A stretch of DNA of 64,000 nucleotides, taken from NCBI GenBank assembly GCA_028280505.1, contig JANQLO010000032.1:115051-179050 (forward strand), given 5' to 3'. Shown one piece after another: positions 27,334-35,706 of the stretch (within the stretch, counting starts at the first letter, position 1; the number at the start of each line of letters is the position of its first letter). A program made the position numbers and the translations under genes. The notes beneath the pieces are model-generated. The model did no database searches. It saw nothing but the letters and a program-made list of their open reading frames with translations, and was not told the origin of the DNA. The DNA is from Chromatiales bacterium (lineage in GTDB: Bacteria > Pseudomonadota > Gammaproteobacteria > Chromatiales > Chromatiaceae).

Positions 27334-27456
27334 ATGCAGTACGAATTGGCAAGAATGGAACTTCAATCGCCGCCGTCGGAGCTGTCTTTTACCGGGATAC
27401 TGGTAGAGGCAGTGGTGATGTTGGCCCTCGCGGGATTGTTGGTCTGGTTGATTTAG
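27334..27456 (+). CDS. Possible 40-residue membrane peptide
   Basis: A 40-codon open frame from ATG 27334 to TAG 27454-27456. A polar N-terminal half (MQYELARMELQSPP) is followed by one strongly hydrophobic segment, GILVEAVVMLALAGLLVWLI, that ends the protein. This is the shape of small membrane toxins and of small regulatory membrane peptides. It reads divergently from the RHH gene across the palindrome. No Shine-Dalgarno sequence is visible, and a frame of this size can arise by chance, so translation is unproven. Confidence 0.3.
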   Translation: MQYELARMELQSPPSELSFTGILVEAVVMLALAGLLVWLI

Positions 27457-27607
27457 CCGGTCTGTCAATCTAGTCGGTGAGCCGGCACTCGCCGGCGGGG
27501 TGCCGTCGACACCCTCATATCCTCCTTTTGTCCCCATATCCACGCCGCATCGAACGTTGTGACGCGCTAAAATCCGCTTTCCTTAACTTAATGAGGGCCA
27601 GACGGAC

Positions 27608-28096
27608 ATGTCGTCTTGTCACTGTGGTTCCGGTCAGCCTTACCAAACGTGTTGCGAGCCTTTTGTGACGGGAGTGCGTCAGGCGCCGACCGCTGAGGCC
27701 TTGATGCGTTCGCGTTATAGCGCCTATGTGGAGGGTGAGATCGATTATCTTGGCGATACCCTGCACCCGGATCACCGCGCGGATTGGGATCGCGAGGCGA
27801 CGCGTCGCTGGTCCGACGGGGCCGGGTGGCTGAGTTTGGAGATCGTCGATACCGAAGCGGGACAGCCCGGTGACCGAGAGGGTATCGTCGAATTCATTGC
27901 CAATTTCACCGAAAATGGTGAAAACAAACACCATCGCGAGCGTAGCCGTTTCGCTCGCGCGGGCGACCGTTGGTATTACGTCGATGGCGATATCCCCAAA
28001 CCGAAGACCCAGCGTCACACTGCGCCTCGGGTAGGCCGTAACGACCCTTGCCCCTGCGGCAGCGGTAAAAAATTCAAGAAATGTTGTGGCGCTTAA
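27608..28096 (+). CDS. ychJ: YchJ-family protein with two SEC-C motifs
   Basis: A 162-residue UPF0225/YchJ protein. It has a zinc-binding SEC-C-like motif at each end: [13 protein letters not shown] at 4-16 and [13 protein letters not shown] near the C terminus. Between them is an NTF2-like core that includes [15 protein letters not shown] and the aromatic-rich YYVDGD strand. SEC-C motifs bind zinc and often contact SecB or ribosome-linked partners; the role of YchJ itself is not established. It is probably cotranscribed with the following methyltransferase gene, 30 bases downstream. Confidence 0.93.
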   Translation: MSSCHCGSGQPYQTCCEPFVTGVRQAPTAEALMRSRYSAYVEGEIDYLGDTLHPDHRADWDREATRRWSDGAGWLSLEIVDTEAGQPGDREGIVEFIANFTENGENKHHRERSRFARAGDRWYYVDGDIPKPKTQRHTAPRVGRNDPCPCGSGKKFKKCCGA

Positions 28097-28126
28097 ACAG
28101 GCGTCGCCATCCGGCAGGACATTTGC

Positions 28127-28723
28127 GTGGAAAAGCCCTTCGCTCAATCTTGTGTAGAGAATCGCGACCCCATTTTTTCGGTGCTTGCTCCTCGGGTCGA
28201 GGGTTGCGAAACCCTGATCGAGATCGGAAGCGGTACCGGGCAGCATGCGGTGTACTTCGGTAGTGGATTGCCGAGTGTGACCTGGCAGACCAGCGATCGA
28301 CAGGAGAACCATGCCGGCATTCTGGCCTGGTTGGATGACGCAAAGTTGTCGAACGTCAACCCGCCATTGATGCTCGATGTGCTAAGTGACACTTGGCCGG
28401 ATGGACCGTTCGATTGCGCGTTCAGTGCGAATACGGCGCATATCATGCCCGAAGATGCCGTGGTCGCGATGTTTGGTGGTATCGGCCGAGTGTTGCGGCC
28501 GGACGGGATTTTTCTGCTTTATGGGCCGTTCAATTACGACGGTCGATTTACCGCTCCGAGCAATGCGCGCTTCGATGCTTCGTTGCGCCAGCGCAACCCG
28601 TCGATGGGCATTCGGGATGTCGGCTGGCTGCGCCGGATTGCCGAATCGGCTGGATTGTTTTTGGTAGAGGATATCGAAATGCCGGTGAACAATCGCACCC
28701 TGATTTGGCGCAAACCCGGCTGA
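28127..28723 (+). CDS. DUF938 SAM-dependent methyltransferase
   Basis: A 198-residue class I methyltransferase of the DUF938 (METTL26-like) family. The SAM motif LIEIGSGTGQHAVYF is near residue 33, the acidic strand LMLDV near 85, and the family segments FSANTAHIM and YGPFNYDGRFT follow. The substrate is unknown. GTG 28127 is chosen because AGGA is 7 bases upstream. The downstream 244 bases (28724-28967) hold no convincing gene, only an imperfect inverted repeat near 28790-28835. Confidence 0.88.
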   Translation: MEKPFAQSCVENRDPIFSVLAPRVEGCETLIEIGSGTGQHAVYFGSGLPSVTWQTSDRQENHAGILAWLDDAKLSNVNPPLMLDVLSDTWPDGPFDCAFSANTAHIMPEDAVVAMFGGIGRVLRPDGIFLLYGPFNYDGRFTAPSNARFDASLRQRNPSMGIRDVGWLRRIAESAGLFLVEDIEMPVNNRTLIWRKPG

Positions 28724-28967
28724 TAGGTATCTCTGCGGCACATATGGGACGTTTTTGGTGTATGAATGCCATATCGCGGTCGTCAGGACGTAAAGTCGTA
28801 CCGGTTTTGGGCAACCACGACCTTTTGCGTTAAGTTATCCGCATACGTGGCGTATTGGGGTTCAGGGCGGAGATAGTTCGCCGATATCCGGAGCAGAATG
28901 ACCGCGGTATGTGAACGGGCTTTAACCGTGGTTTTCGCAACGCCAGGTTTCGCCGCAGGGGAGATAC

Positions 28968-29597
28968 ATGCAAGCAGGTGTGGGTCAATGGGTTGTGGGC
29001 GTGATTTGCGGTGCACTATTGTCGTCTGCCGCATTGGCGGACGTTTACAAATACAGGGATCTGCGCGGTCACATCCATTTGACCGATAAGCCGATGTCCG
29101 GGATGACCCTGATCAAACGTTTCAGCTTCTCCACGGGCCGACCCAAGGCGACCGCGAGGGATTCTTTGGCGGCGATGCGTGAACGCCGTGCGCGTCTCAC
29201 CGGCTTGATTGACCAAGCCGCACGAGCGACCGATTTGCCGCCATCCCTGATACATGCCGTGGTACGTGCGGAATCGGCGTATCGGGCAGATGCGGTGTCG
29301 TCCAAGGGTGCGGTCGGTTTGATGCAATTGATGCCCGCGACCGCAGAGCGTTACGGCGTTACCGACAGGCAAGATCCCGCGCAAAATCTCCGTGGCGGTA
29401 CTCGATATCTACGTGATCTTTTACGGATGTTCGATAAGGATCTCCCGTTGGCGCTCGCTGCATACAATGCAGGGGAAAATGCGGTGATTCGCTATGGCAA
29501 CACCATTCCGCCTTTTGCCGAGACGCAAGATTATGTCCGCAAGGTCATCCGATTCTACCGGGCCGATGTGGACGGAGATCGATTGGCACTGCGCTGA
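28968..29597 (+). CDS. Secreted lytic transglycosylase (DUF4124-SLT)
   Basis: A 209-residue periplasmic peptidoglycan lytic transglycosylase. The signal peptide covers about 1-24, a short DUF4124-like segment with VYKYRDLRGHIHLTDKP follows, and the SLT (family 1) domain spans about 80-195. The catalytic glutamate is Glu102 in VVRAESAY; GLMQLMP (117-123) and AAYNAGE (164-170) are standard SLT motifs. It is close in design to small MltE/MltC-like enzymes and those sitting near secretion systems, though no such system is here. ATG 28968 follows a GGGGAGATAC ribosome site. Confidence 0.92.
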   Translation: MQAGVGQWVVGVICGALLSSAALADVYKYRDLRGHIHLTDKPMSGMTLIKRFSFSTGRPKATARDSLAAMRERRARLTGLIDQAARATDLPPSLIHAVVRAESAYRADAVSSKGAVGLMQLMPATAERYGVTDRQDPAQNLRGGTRYLRDLLRMFDKDLPLALAAYNAGENAVIRYGNTIPPFAETQDYVRKVIRFYRADVDGDRLALR

Positions 29598-29738
29598 TTC
29601 GGCACCTGAATTCCGGTGCATTGCGGCCACTTTGCATCGATATAGCGGATAATAGCCGGCACTTGTCCATGAGTTCGTCCGTTTCGGGCTGTGGACAGAT
29701 GGTCGATCAATGCAGTAACAGACCGGCAAGGTGCCCGT

Positions 29739-30263
29739 ATGACTCAGCCGCCAGACCCCGATATCTCGAAAGCTCGGCCCAAACGCCGCTGGTTGCGTTG
29801 GGTACGCGATATCTTTTTGGTGCTTGTCGTTATCGGTCTGGTGCAGTGGTGGCAGTCACGCCATTTGGCCAGTGACCTGGCGCCACCGTTGGTCGGCGTG
29901 ATGCTCGACGGTAGTCCTTATCAGCTCGACCCTACACAAGGTCCCTGGTTGGTGCATTTTTGGGCTGAGTGGTGTCCGATTTGCCGCATGGAACAGGGTA
30001 GCGTTGCCGCTATCGCCGAGGACTATCCCGTCATCACGATCGCGACGACTTCGGGCACGGTAGACGAAGTTGCTGCCTTTCTTGAAGATCAGGGTGTGGT
30101 TATGCCGGTGCTGATGGACGAGGACGGCGCTATTGCCAGAAGCTGGGGCGTCAATGGCGTGCCGGCAAAGTTCATTGTCGGTACGGACGGCCGAATTCAA
30201 AGTGCGAGCATGGGATATTCGACCGGGGTCGGTATGCGGCTGCGGCTCTGGTTGGCGGATTGA
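29739..30263 (+). CDS. Membrane-anchored TlpA/ScsD-like thioredoxin
   Basis: A 174-residue thiol-disulfide protein. A basic N terminus and one membrane helix (about 22-38, IFLVLVVIGLVQWW) place the thioredoxin domain in the periplasm. The redox motif is WCPIC (Cys79 and Cys82) and the cis-proline is Pro142 in GVPAKF. The CPIC motif and the length fit the ScsD/'protein disulfide oxidoreductase' group; a copper-tolerance or cytochrome-maturation role is possible but no such genes are adjacent. ATG 29739 begins the family-like sequence; an upstream in-frame ATG at 29691 adds 16 unrelated residues. Confidence 0.88.
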   Translation: MTQPPDPDISKARPKRRWLRWVRDIFLVLVVIGLVQWWQSRHLASDLAPPLVGVMLDGSPYQLDPTQGPWLVHFWAEWCPICRMEQGSVAAIAEDYPVITIATTSGTVDEVAAFLEDQGVVMPVLMDEDGAIARSWGVNGVPAKFIVGTDGRIQSASMGYSTGVGMRLRLWLAD

Positions 30264-30285
30264 TTCAAGCGGGTCGGCGTGTTTG

Positions 30286-30522
30286 TTAATCCTCACCGAC
30301 AACGCGTTCTTCGCGCGGGGCGCTCAAGAGCTTTTCGGCTTCGATCTGATTCTTGGCGAAGATAAGACGACAGTCTCGTGTGCTCGATTGTGTTTTGAGT
30401 TCGGCGCGCCGTTCGCGTGCCAGTGCGCGGGCGGATTTGTAATCATCGAAGGTTTGCAGGTGCTCAAGGACCTTTTTGCTTCCGTCTGCCGGTTGCTCGA
30501 TAAAGTAAACGAAGTAGGGCAT
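30286..30522 (-). CDS. Small conserved hypothetical protein
   Basis: A 78-residue soluble protein beginning MPYFVYFIEQ and rich in charged residues afterwards, with a long helical stretch SARALARERRAELKTQ. The opening strand followed by a conserved helix looks like a small ferredoxin-like or SPOR-like alpha/beta unit. I do not recognise a named family; similar short proteins starting YFVY are common in sulfur-oxidising gammaproteobacteria. The longer frame to 30618 is rejected because its first 32 residues are cysteine- and arginine-rich and unlike a protein start. Convergent with the thioredoxin gene. Confidence 0.68.
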   Translation of the reverse strand: MPYFVYFIEQPADGSKKVLEHLQTFDDYKSARALARERRAELKTQSSTRDCRLIFAKNQIEAEKLLSAPREERVVGED

Positions 30523-30635
30523 TGCGGCCGAGTTCCTGAAAATGAATTCAGCGCAACAGTCTACATGAGGTAAGACCGGGCGCCGAGCCTGTTGCCCCGA
30601 GGTTTTGGTGCACAACATAAAGGGTTAATTCAATC

Positions 30636-31085
30636 TCAGGGCTTGGATTCGGAGCCGACCGTCAGATTGTGCAGGTGTTCACGCAGCTGACGCTCGCGCT
30701 GTTCGTACAGTTGGCTGATGGCGCCATTGCGAAACTGCGGGTCGAGTCCATCGTGCCGTTGTTGCGTGCTGAGCTGGATCATGGCTTTTTCCTGCACCAC
30801 AAACGCCTTCCAGGCCAGGGTGTTTCGCTCGAATATGCTACGTTGACGCGCATCGAGTCGTTTGACGATCGCTTCATTAAGATTGCCGATGCGTTGCAGC
30901 ATGACCGATTGCCAAGTCGTTTCACAGCGATCGACCGCCGCGGCCGTGCTTGCTTTCGCAATGCATTCGCGCAGAGTCTCGCGTGAGCCGTCGAGAGGTG
31001 GTTGTGCGGATACGCCGGTTGTCAGGCACATCGGTAGCAGCAAGCTTTTGCACCGACCGAGCAGCTTCGTTAGGCTTCGTGGCAT
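30636..31085 (-). CDS. Putative periplasmic LprI/DUF1311-like protein
   Basis: A 149-residue exported protein. A signal peptide (about 1-27, ending VSA) precedes an all-helical body with two cysteines (CIAKA and DRCETTW), an internal LNEAIVKRLDARQRSIFERN stretch and a following conserved-looking tryptophan. That helical, cysteine-paired layout resembles the lysozyme-inhibitor LprI N-terminal (DUF1311) family, which would protect the periplasmic wall from lysozyme. The match is by pattern only and some family residues are not evident, so the function is tentative. Confidence 0.55.
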   Translation of the reverse strand: MPRSLTKLLGRCKSLLLPMCLTTGVSAQPPLDGSRETLRECIAKASTAAAVDRCETTWQSVMLQRIGNLNEAIVKRLDARQRSIFERNTLAWKAFVVQEKAMIQLSTQQRHDGLDPQFRNGAISQLYEQRERQLREHLHNLTVGSESKP

Positions 31086-31109
31086 CGATGTTCAACCGGG
31101 GCGAGGGAG

Positions 31110-31526
31110 ATGACGCAGCATTACGTCGACAAGAAACTGATCGAAGTGGGCAACAAGCTGTTCGAGGGCTTTCATTTACTCGGTCTGTTTGTCATCGGCG
31201 CGGCTATCGTCTGGGCCTCATGGGCCGAAGTGTTAGCGATCATTGCGCAGGGAAGCCCGAAGATCAAGGATGTGCTGCTGTTGTTCATCTATCTCGAACT
31301 CGGCGCCATGGTCGGCATCTATTTCCAAACGAAACATCTGCCGGTACGTTACTTGATTTATATCGCGATTACCGCGTTGACCCGTGTTTTGGCGGTCGAT
31401 ATCAAAGAGATGTCCGATCTGCATATCTTCACCATGACCGGTGCGATATTGATCTTGTGCCTGGCGGTATTGGTATTGAGAGTCGGTACCACCCGTTTCG
31501 GTAGTCAGGACCTGACCGAGAAATAG
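31110..31526 (+). CDS. PsiE-family membrane protein
   Basis: A 138-residue inner-membrane protein with four helices, matching the phosphate-starvation-inducible PsiE family: FEGFHLLGLFVIGAAIVWA, VLLLFIYLELGAMVGIYF, the conserved LPVRYLIYIAITALTR and the last helix ILILCLAVLVLRVG. The family's biochemical role is unknown. GGGGCGAGGGAG supplies a good ribosome site 5-8 bases upstream. It is followed 15 bases later by a conserved small protein, likely in one transcript. Confidence 0.85.
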   Translation: MTQHYVDKKLIEVGNKLFEGFHLLGLFVIGAAIVWASWAEVLAIIAQGSPKIKDVLLLFIYLELGAMVGIYFQTKHLPVRYLIYIAITALTRVLAVDIKEMSDLHIFTMTGAILILCLAVLVLRVGTTRFGSQDLTEK

Positions 31527-31541
31527 TCTCAAGGTAGGCTG

Positions 31542-31898
31542 ATGAGCAGTTTTCCACGCATTCTTACGGCAATACCCAAGCGGCGATTTCAGTATGGCGA
31601 TTTCGGTGTGTCGGTGCTTGGCGAAATTGAGAGTGGCGACGAGCGGGACTACCGTTATGTCGCGGCTTTCGTCCGAGAGGGTGAATCGCAGCCTCGGTTG
31701 TACGTGGTATGCGAGCGTTTGCCGCCGGGACAGCGTAGCGAAGGAAGTTATGCCTTGCGTGTGGTGAATGCCGTGATGGACGAAGTGATGGAGATCGATG
31801 ATCGTTGGGTCGATTTCGACGCGTTTACCGAACAGGCATTGGAAATGGGTGGTCAGCTGCTCGGTCTGGAGCAGGAAACGCCGTACTCTCTGCTTTAG
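31542..31898 (+). CDS. Conserved hypothetical protein
   Basis: A 118-residue cytoplasmic protein without signal or membrane segment. It has a mixed alpha/beta look: strands FGVSVLGEIESG and RYVAAFVREGESQPRLYVVCE, then helices ALRVVNAVMDEVM and FDAFTEQALEMGGQLLGL. I recognise no family. It is downstream of the psiE-like gene by 15 bases with AAGG about 9 bases before the start. It could be a small metabolic regulator, but nothing in the sequence proves a role. Confidence 0.7.
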   Translation: MSSFPRILTAIPKRRFQYGDFGVSVLGEIESGDERDYRYVAAFVREGESQPRLYVVCERLPPGQRSEGSYALRVVNAVMDEVMEIDDRWVDFDAFTEQALEMGGQLLGLEQETPYSLL

Positions 31899-31913
31899 CC
31901 GTTAAGACGGTGT

Positions 31914-32891
31914 TCATCGGTGAGCGCGTGGCATGTCGTCATCCGTCATCCATTCCACAGAACGTTGCTCGATGTAGTATCTAGCCTGTCCGGGAAGCGT
32001 GCCGCCAATGAAACCGACGTGGCCACCTTTTTCCGGGATCTCCAGCATCACCTGCGGCGGGAGTTCGTCAGCGCTCGGTGGGGTGGACGAATACACAAAA
32101 GGATCGTTACGTGCATGGAGTATGAGGGTCGGTATTCTTATCCGCGAAACGAACTGGCGGCTGCTGCAGCGTGCGTAGTAGTCGTCCACGCCGGCGAAGC
32201 CATGCAGCGCGGCGGTGACCTCATGGTCGAAGTCTCGAAAGGTCAGCAGGTGGTCGACATCGACTTGCAGGGGTGATGCGATGCGGCTGAATTTGTCGTG
32301 ATAGGCCTGCCGGAGATGGGTAATCAGGTGTCTTTGGTAGAGCCGTGACAGCCCGCGTTCGAGTCGGTGCGCCGCATCCTCCAGGCGAAAGGGTACGGAG
32401 ATCGCCATGGCCCGTTGCAGCGGTGATCGGTCGCCTTGCTCTCCCAGCCATTTGAGCAGTACGTTGCCGCCGAGTGAGATACCGATGGCGCCGAAAGGCG
32501 GTTGTCCGGATGAGGCAGTCACATGATCCAGTAGCTGTTGTGGGTCATCTGTTTTGCCGCTGTGATAGCCGACGGGTAGGCGGTTGGGTATTCCCCCGCA
32601 ACCGCGAAAGTGCATTAAACAGGTACGGAAGCCCCGCTTGTTCAGTGCGCGCATCAGGCCTTTGACGTAGTGCGACTCGATACTGCCTTGCAGACCGTGA
32701 AACACCAAAACGATTCGGCCCGTGGCCGGACCGGACCAAAATAGATCGAGGAAGTCACCGTCCGGTAGCTCGAGGCGCTGGTGTTCCAGCGCAATTTTCG
32801 GGCGACGTCTGAACAGCGCCGGCCAAAGGGTTTGGGCGTGGGCTCCCCGCAGCCACCAGGCTGGCTTGAATGCGCTGTCGATGATCGGCAT
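31914..32891 (-). CDS. YheT-family alpha/beta hydrolase
   Basis: A 325-residue alpha/beta hydrolase of the YheT/ABHD1-3 family. The oxyanion segment LVFHGLQGS is at about 62-70, the nucleophile elbow GISLGGN gives Ser139, the acid lies near HARNDPF, and the catalytic histidine near EKGGHVGF. Start motif FKPAWWLRGAHAQTLWPALFRR is typical of the family. Substrates are probably esters or lipids; not proven. Its start codon overlaps the stop of the upstream ABC exporter (TGATG), so the two are co-expressed. Confidence 0.9.
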   Translation of the reverse strand: MPIIDSAFKPAWWLRGAHAQTLWPALFRRRPKIALEHQRLELPDGDFLDLFWSGPATGRIVLVFHGLQGSIESHYVKGLMRALNKRGFRTCLMHFRGCGGIPNRLPVGYHSGKTDDPQQLLDHVTASSGQPPFGAIGISLGGNVLLKWLGEQGDRSPLQRAMAISVPFRLEDAAHRLERGLSRLYQRHLITHLRQAYHDKFSRIASPLQVDVDHLLTFRDFDHEVTAALHGFAGVDDYYARCSSRQFVSRIRIPTLILHARNDPFVYSSTPPSADELPPQVMLEIPEKGGHVGFIGGTLPGQARYYIEQRSVEWMTDDDMPRAHR

Positions 32892-34717
32892 CAGCCGGTC
32901 TCTTGTCCCTCGGTTCGCCGGTATAGGCTTGCGTAAAGTCCGTCGTTGCGGATCAGGTCTTCGTGACTGCCGTCTTCGACGATTTTTCCGTTATCGAATA
33001 CCAAGGCACGGTCGGCCTGACGGACGGCACTGAGACGGTGGGCGATAATCAGTGTGGTACGGCCTTTGAGGAATTCGCGTAAGGCATTATGCAAATTTTG
33101 CTCTGTGGTCGTATCAAGGGCCGAGGTGGCCTCGTCGAGGATCACGATCTTCGGATCGCTGAGTACCATACGCGCGACCGCCAGGCGTTGCCGTTGCCCG
33201 CCGGAGAGTCGCACACCCTCTCTTCCGATTAGCGTATCAAGACCGGCAGGTAATTCACGTACCACCTCGGTGAGTTGTGCGACCGCCAAAGCCTGCCACA
33301 GTGTATCGTCGGCAATCGATCGGCCGAGGGTGAGGTTGTTGCGCACAGTATCGTTGAACAGCGCGGGGTGTTGCAACACCGTCGAAACATTGTCTCTTAC
33401 CACGTCCAGCCCGATCTCGTTAACCGGTACGCCATTGAAATAAACTTGTCCGTCTTCCGGCAGGTAGAGGCCGAGCAGGATTTGCACCAACGTGGTCTTA
33501 CCGCCGCCGCTGGCACCGACCAAGGCAACCTTCTCGCCGGCCGCAATATGTAGATTGACCCCATCGAGTACTCTAGGACCGTCGCCATAGCGGAAGCTGA
33601 CGTTCTCCACCTGGATATCGGTGGTGGATGCCTCGGTAAAAGGATTTTGTTCATTCGGGTAACGCGGTTCCAGGCCGACGTCCATCAACTGATTGATTCT
33701 TGCCAATGCGGCCTTGGCGGCGAGATAGGCATACTGGATGTTCAGGATTTCCTGTACCGGGGTCATCATGAACCACAGGTAGGCGTACACTGCCAACATC
33801 TGACCGATGGTCAAATCGGAGTAGAGCACCATGAACATCGACAGCGCACGGAAGATGTCGAAACCGAACAGGAACACCATGAAGGACAGCCGGTTGGCGG
33901 CATCGCTTTTCCAGGTGAAAGTCGCCGAATGATCACGAATGTGCCCGGCGGCGTCGATGACACGTCGCACGTAGTGGCGTTCGCGGTTACTCGCGCGGAT
34001 CTGTTGGATGGCGTCCAGTGTTTCAGCCAGGGATTCCTGAAAGATCTGATAAGCGCTGTTTTCGCGGGCCTTGAGGCGTTTGACACGACGTCCGAATATC
34101 GTCGTCAGATAGATCACTACGGGGTTCAGCAGCAAGATGAACAAAGCCAGTTGCCAGTGCATCCACAACAGGACCAGGGCGGTACCGACGACGCTGAGCA
34201 CGGCAACAATGAACTTACTGGTCGTTTGACTAACGAACTGGTCGATGGCATCCAGGTCGGTTACCAGGTGAGAGGCGACCGTGCTGCTGCCGAGGGTTTC
34301 GTACTCGGTCATCGAGAAACGTTCGAGACGAAAGAGCAGGGTGCGCCGAATCTTGAAGATGACGTCTTTGGCGATCAGCGTGAATTCGCGCGTTTGCCAA
34401 ACGTTGAACACCAAGGTCAGAACGCGCAGTACAAGCGTAAAAGCGAGAATCGCCGTGATATACAGCACAGGTCCGTGCCAGGTGGCCGGAAACATGGCGT
34501 TCATCCAGGCCACGGCGGTACCCGGGCTGTCCAACAGAACTTCGTCGACCAGTAAGGGGATCAGCAGCGGGACCGGTACCGCTGCGAGTGCGCCCAGGAT
34601 CGCGATCGCATTTGCGGCAATCAGTTCACGCCGATGGCGCGCGATCATTTGGATTACTTCCGGCCAAGTGTAGACTGCGGAGCGGATGGTCGGGGTTGGA
34701 TCGATGACGGCGGACAT
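32891..34717 (-). CDS. ABC exporter, fused membrane and ATPase domains
   Basis: A 608-residue half-transporter of the MsbA/LmrA-like superfamily. Six membrane helices (about 25-315) precede the ATPase domain (about 355-590) with Walker A VGASGGGKT, signature LSGGQRQR, Walker B VILDEATSALD and the histidine of IIAHRLS. All motifs are canonical, so it should work as a homodimer. The substrate (lipid, peptide or drug) cannot be told. I begin at ATG 34715-34717; the open frame extends 85 codons further but enters the divergent M23 gene. It is co-transcribed with the YheT hydrolase. Confidence 0.9.
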   Translation of the reverse strand: MSAVIDPTPTIRSAVYTWPEVIQMIARHRRELIAANAIAILGALAAVPVPLLIPLLVDEVLLDSPGTAVAWMNAMFPATWHGPVLYITAILAFTLVLRVLTLVFNVWQTREFTLIAKDVIFKIRRTLLFRLERFSMTEYETLGSSTVASHLVTDLDAIDQFVSQTTSKFIVAVLSVVGTALVLLWMHWQLALFILLLNPVVIYLTTIFGRRVKRLKARENSAYQIFQESLAETLDAIQQIRASNRERHYVRRVIDAAGHIRDHSATFTWKSDAANRLSFMVFLFGFDIFRALSMFMVLYSDLTIGQMLAVYAYLWFMMTPVQEILNIQYAYLAAKAALARINQLMDVGLEPRYPNEQNPFTEASTTDIQVENVSFRYGDGPRVLDGVNLHIAAGEKVALVGASGGGKTTLVQILLGLYLPEDGQVYFNGVPVNEIGLDVVRDNVSTVLQHPALFNDTVRNNLTLGRSIADDTLWQALAVAQLTEVVRELPAGLDTLIGREGVRLSGGQRQRLAVARMVLSDPKIVILDEATSALDTTTEQNLHNALREFLKGRTTLIIAHRLSAVRQADRALVFDNGKIVEDGSHEDLIRNDGLYASLYRRTEGQETG

Positions 34718-34801
34718 CGGGGCAGTGTAACAAAGCTGATCGTTTGTTCTGTCATGGTCCTTGAGAAGACGGATTGTCGCGAAACTAAGAGGAGTGGGCT
34801 T

Positions 34802-35632
34802 TTGGGTGCTTTGAAGGCGCTGGTACTGCTGCTGTCGATCGTCGTGTCGATGACGGTGAATGCACAATTGGAACTCGACGGTGAGGCCATTCAAGGTGGC
34901 TTGATCTTCGGCAAGACTTTGCCCGGTAGTCAGGTCAGCCAGGACGGACAGCGAGTAAGGGTGAGTGCCCAAGGGGATTTCCTGCTGGGATTCACGCGGG
35001 ATGCCTCGCCGACCTCGGGTGTGCGCGTCCTGTTGCCGGATGGTACCGAATTGCTTCGTGAACTGGACGTACGTTCACGCGAGTATGTGATTCAGCGGAT
35101 CGACGGGTTACCCAAATCCAAGGTTACGCCGCGCAAACCCGAAGATTTGGCAAGGATTCGCCGAGATGTTGCGGCCGTGAAAAAGGCACGGGCACGTGAC
35201 GATGACAGGCAGGACTTTCTCGACGGGTTCATATGGCCGGTTGTCGGCCGTATCAGTGGGGTGTACGGTAGCCAGCGTGTGCTCAACGGAGAACCCAGGC
35301 GTCCGCATTTCGGCGTCGACATCGCGGTACCCGTTGGCACGCCGGTTAAAGCACCCGCCGACGGTATCGTTACCTTGGTGGTACCCGATATGTTTTTTTC
35401 CGGCGGCACTTTGATTATCGATCACGGCCACAAGCTCAGCTCGACATTTCTACATCTGCATGACATTCATGTTGCGGTTGGGCAGCGGGTGCGAAAGCAC
35501 GAAGTGGTTGCGGAGGTCGGTGCGACAGGTCGAGTGACCGGACCGCATCTCGATTGGCGTATGAATTTACGGGATCGACGGATTGACCCGCAGTTACTGG
35601 TGCCGCCAATGCCGGACAGGGCAAGAAATTGA
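34802..35632 (+). CDS. Periplasmic M23 (LytM-type) peptidase
   Basis: A 276-residue secreted metallopeptidase or its regulator. Signal peptide about 1-22 (LKALVLLLSIVVSMTVNA). The C-terminal LytM/M23 domain keeps zinc ligands His169 and Asp173 (HFGVD) and the HLH pair His218/His220, so it is likely active against peptidoglycan crosslinks. An N-terminal beta-rich part (about 25-115) is shared by many proteobacterial M23 proteins. I choose TTG 34802 because AAGAGGAG lies 7 bases upstream and the signal peptide starts there. ATG 34754 is possible but lacks both. Divergent from the ABC exporter. Confidence 0.88.
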   Translation: MGALKALVLLLSIVVSMTVNAQLELDGEAIQGGLIFGKTLPGSQVSQDGQRVRVSAQGDFLLGFTRDASPTSGVRVLLPDGTELLRELDVRSREYVIQRIDGLPKSKVTPRKPEDLARIRRDVAAVKKARARDDDRQDFLDGFIWPVVGRISGVYGSQRVLNGEPRRPHFGVDIAVPVGTPVKAPADGIVTLVVPDMFFSGGTLIIDHGHKLSSTFLHLHDIHVAVGQRVRKHEVVAEVGATGRVTGPHLDWRMNLRDRRIDPQLLVPPMPDRARN

Positions 35633-35706
35633 CATAGGTTGGATTTTTGTAGCCCATAAAATTGTGTTATATTAATAAATGCTGTTATAGGTTTAAGGAT
35701 CGGTTA

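Noticed and set aside
27265..27543. 93-codon N-terminal extension of the RHH protein
   Set aside because: The added sequence is unrelated to RHH proteins and would cover the palindrome and promoter.
28744..28833. 29-codon ORF between the DUF938 and transglycosylase genes
   Set aside because: No ribosome site, no hydrophobic or conserved pattern; likely chance.
33647..34555. 302-codon plus-strand frame opposite the ABC exporter
   Set aside because: Histidine- and glutamine-rich translation typical of an antisense shadow; the exporter motifs on the minus strand are intact.
34718..34972. 85-codon N-terminal extension of the ABC exporter
   Set aside because: It overlaps the divergent M23 gene start and signal peptide and has no resemblance to the exporter family; ATG at 34715-34717 fits better.
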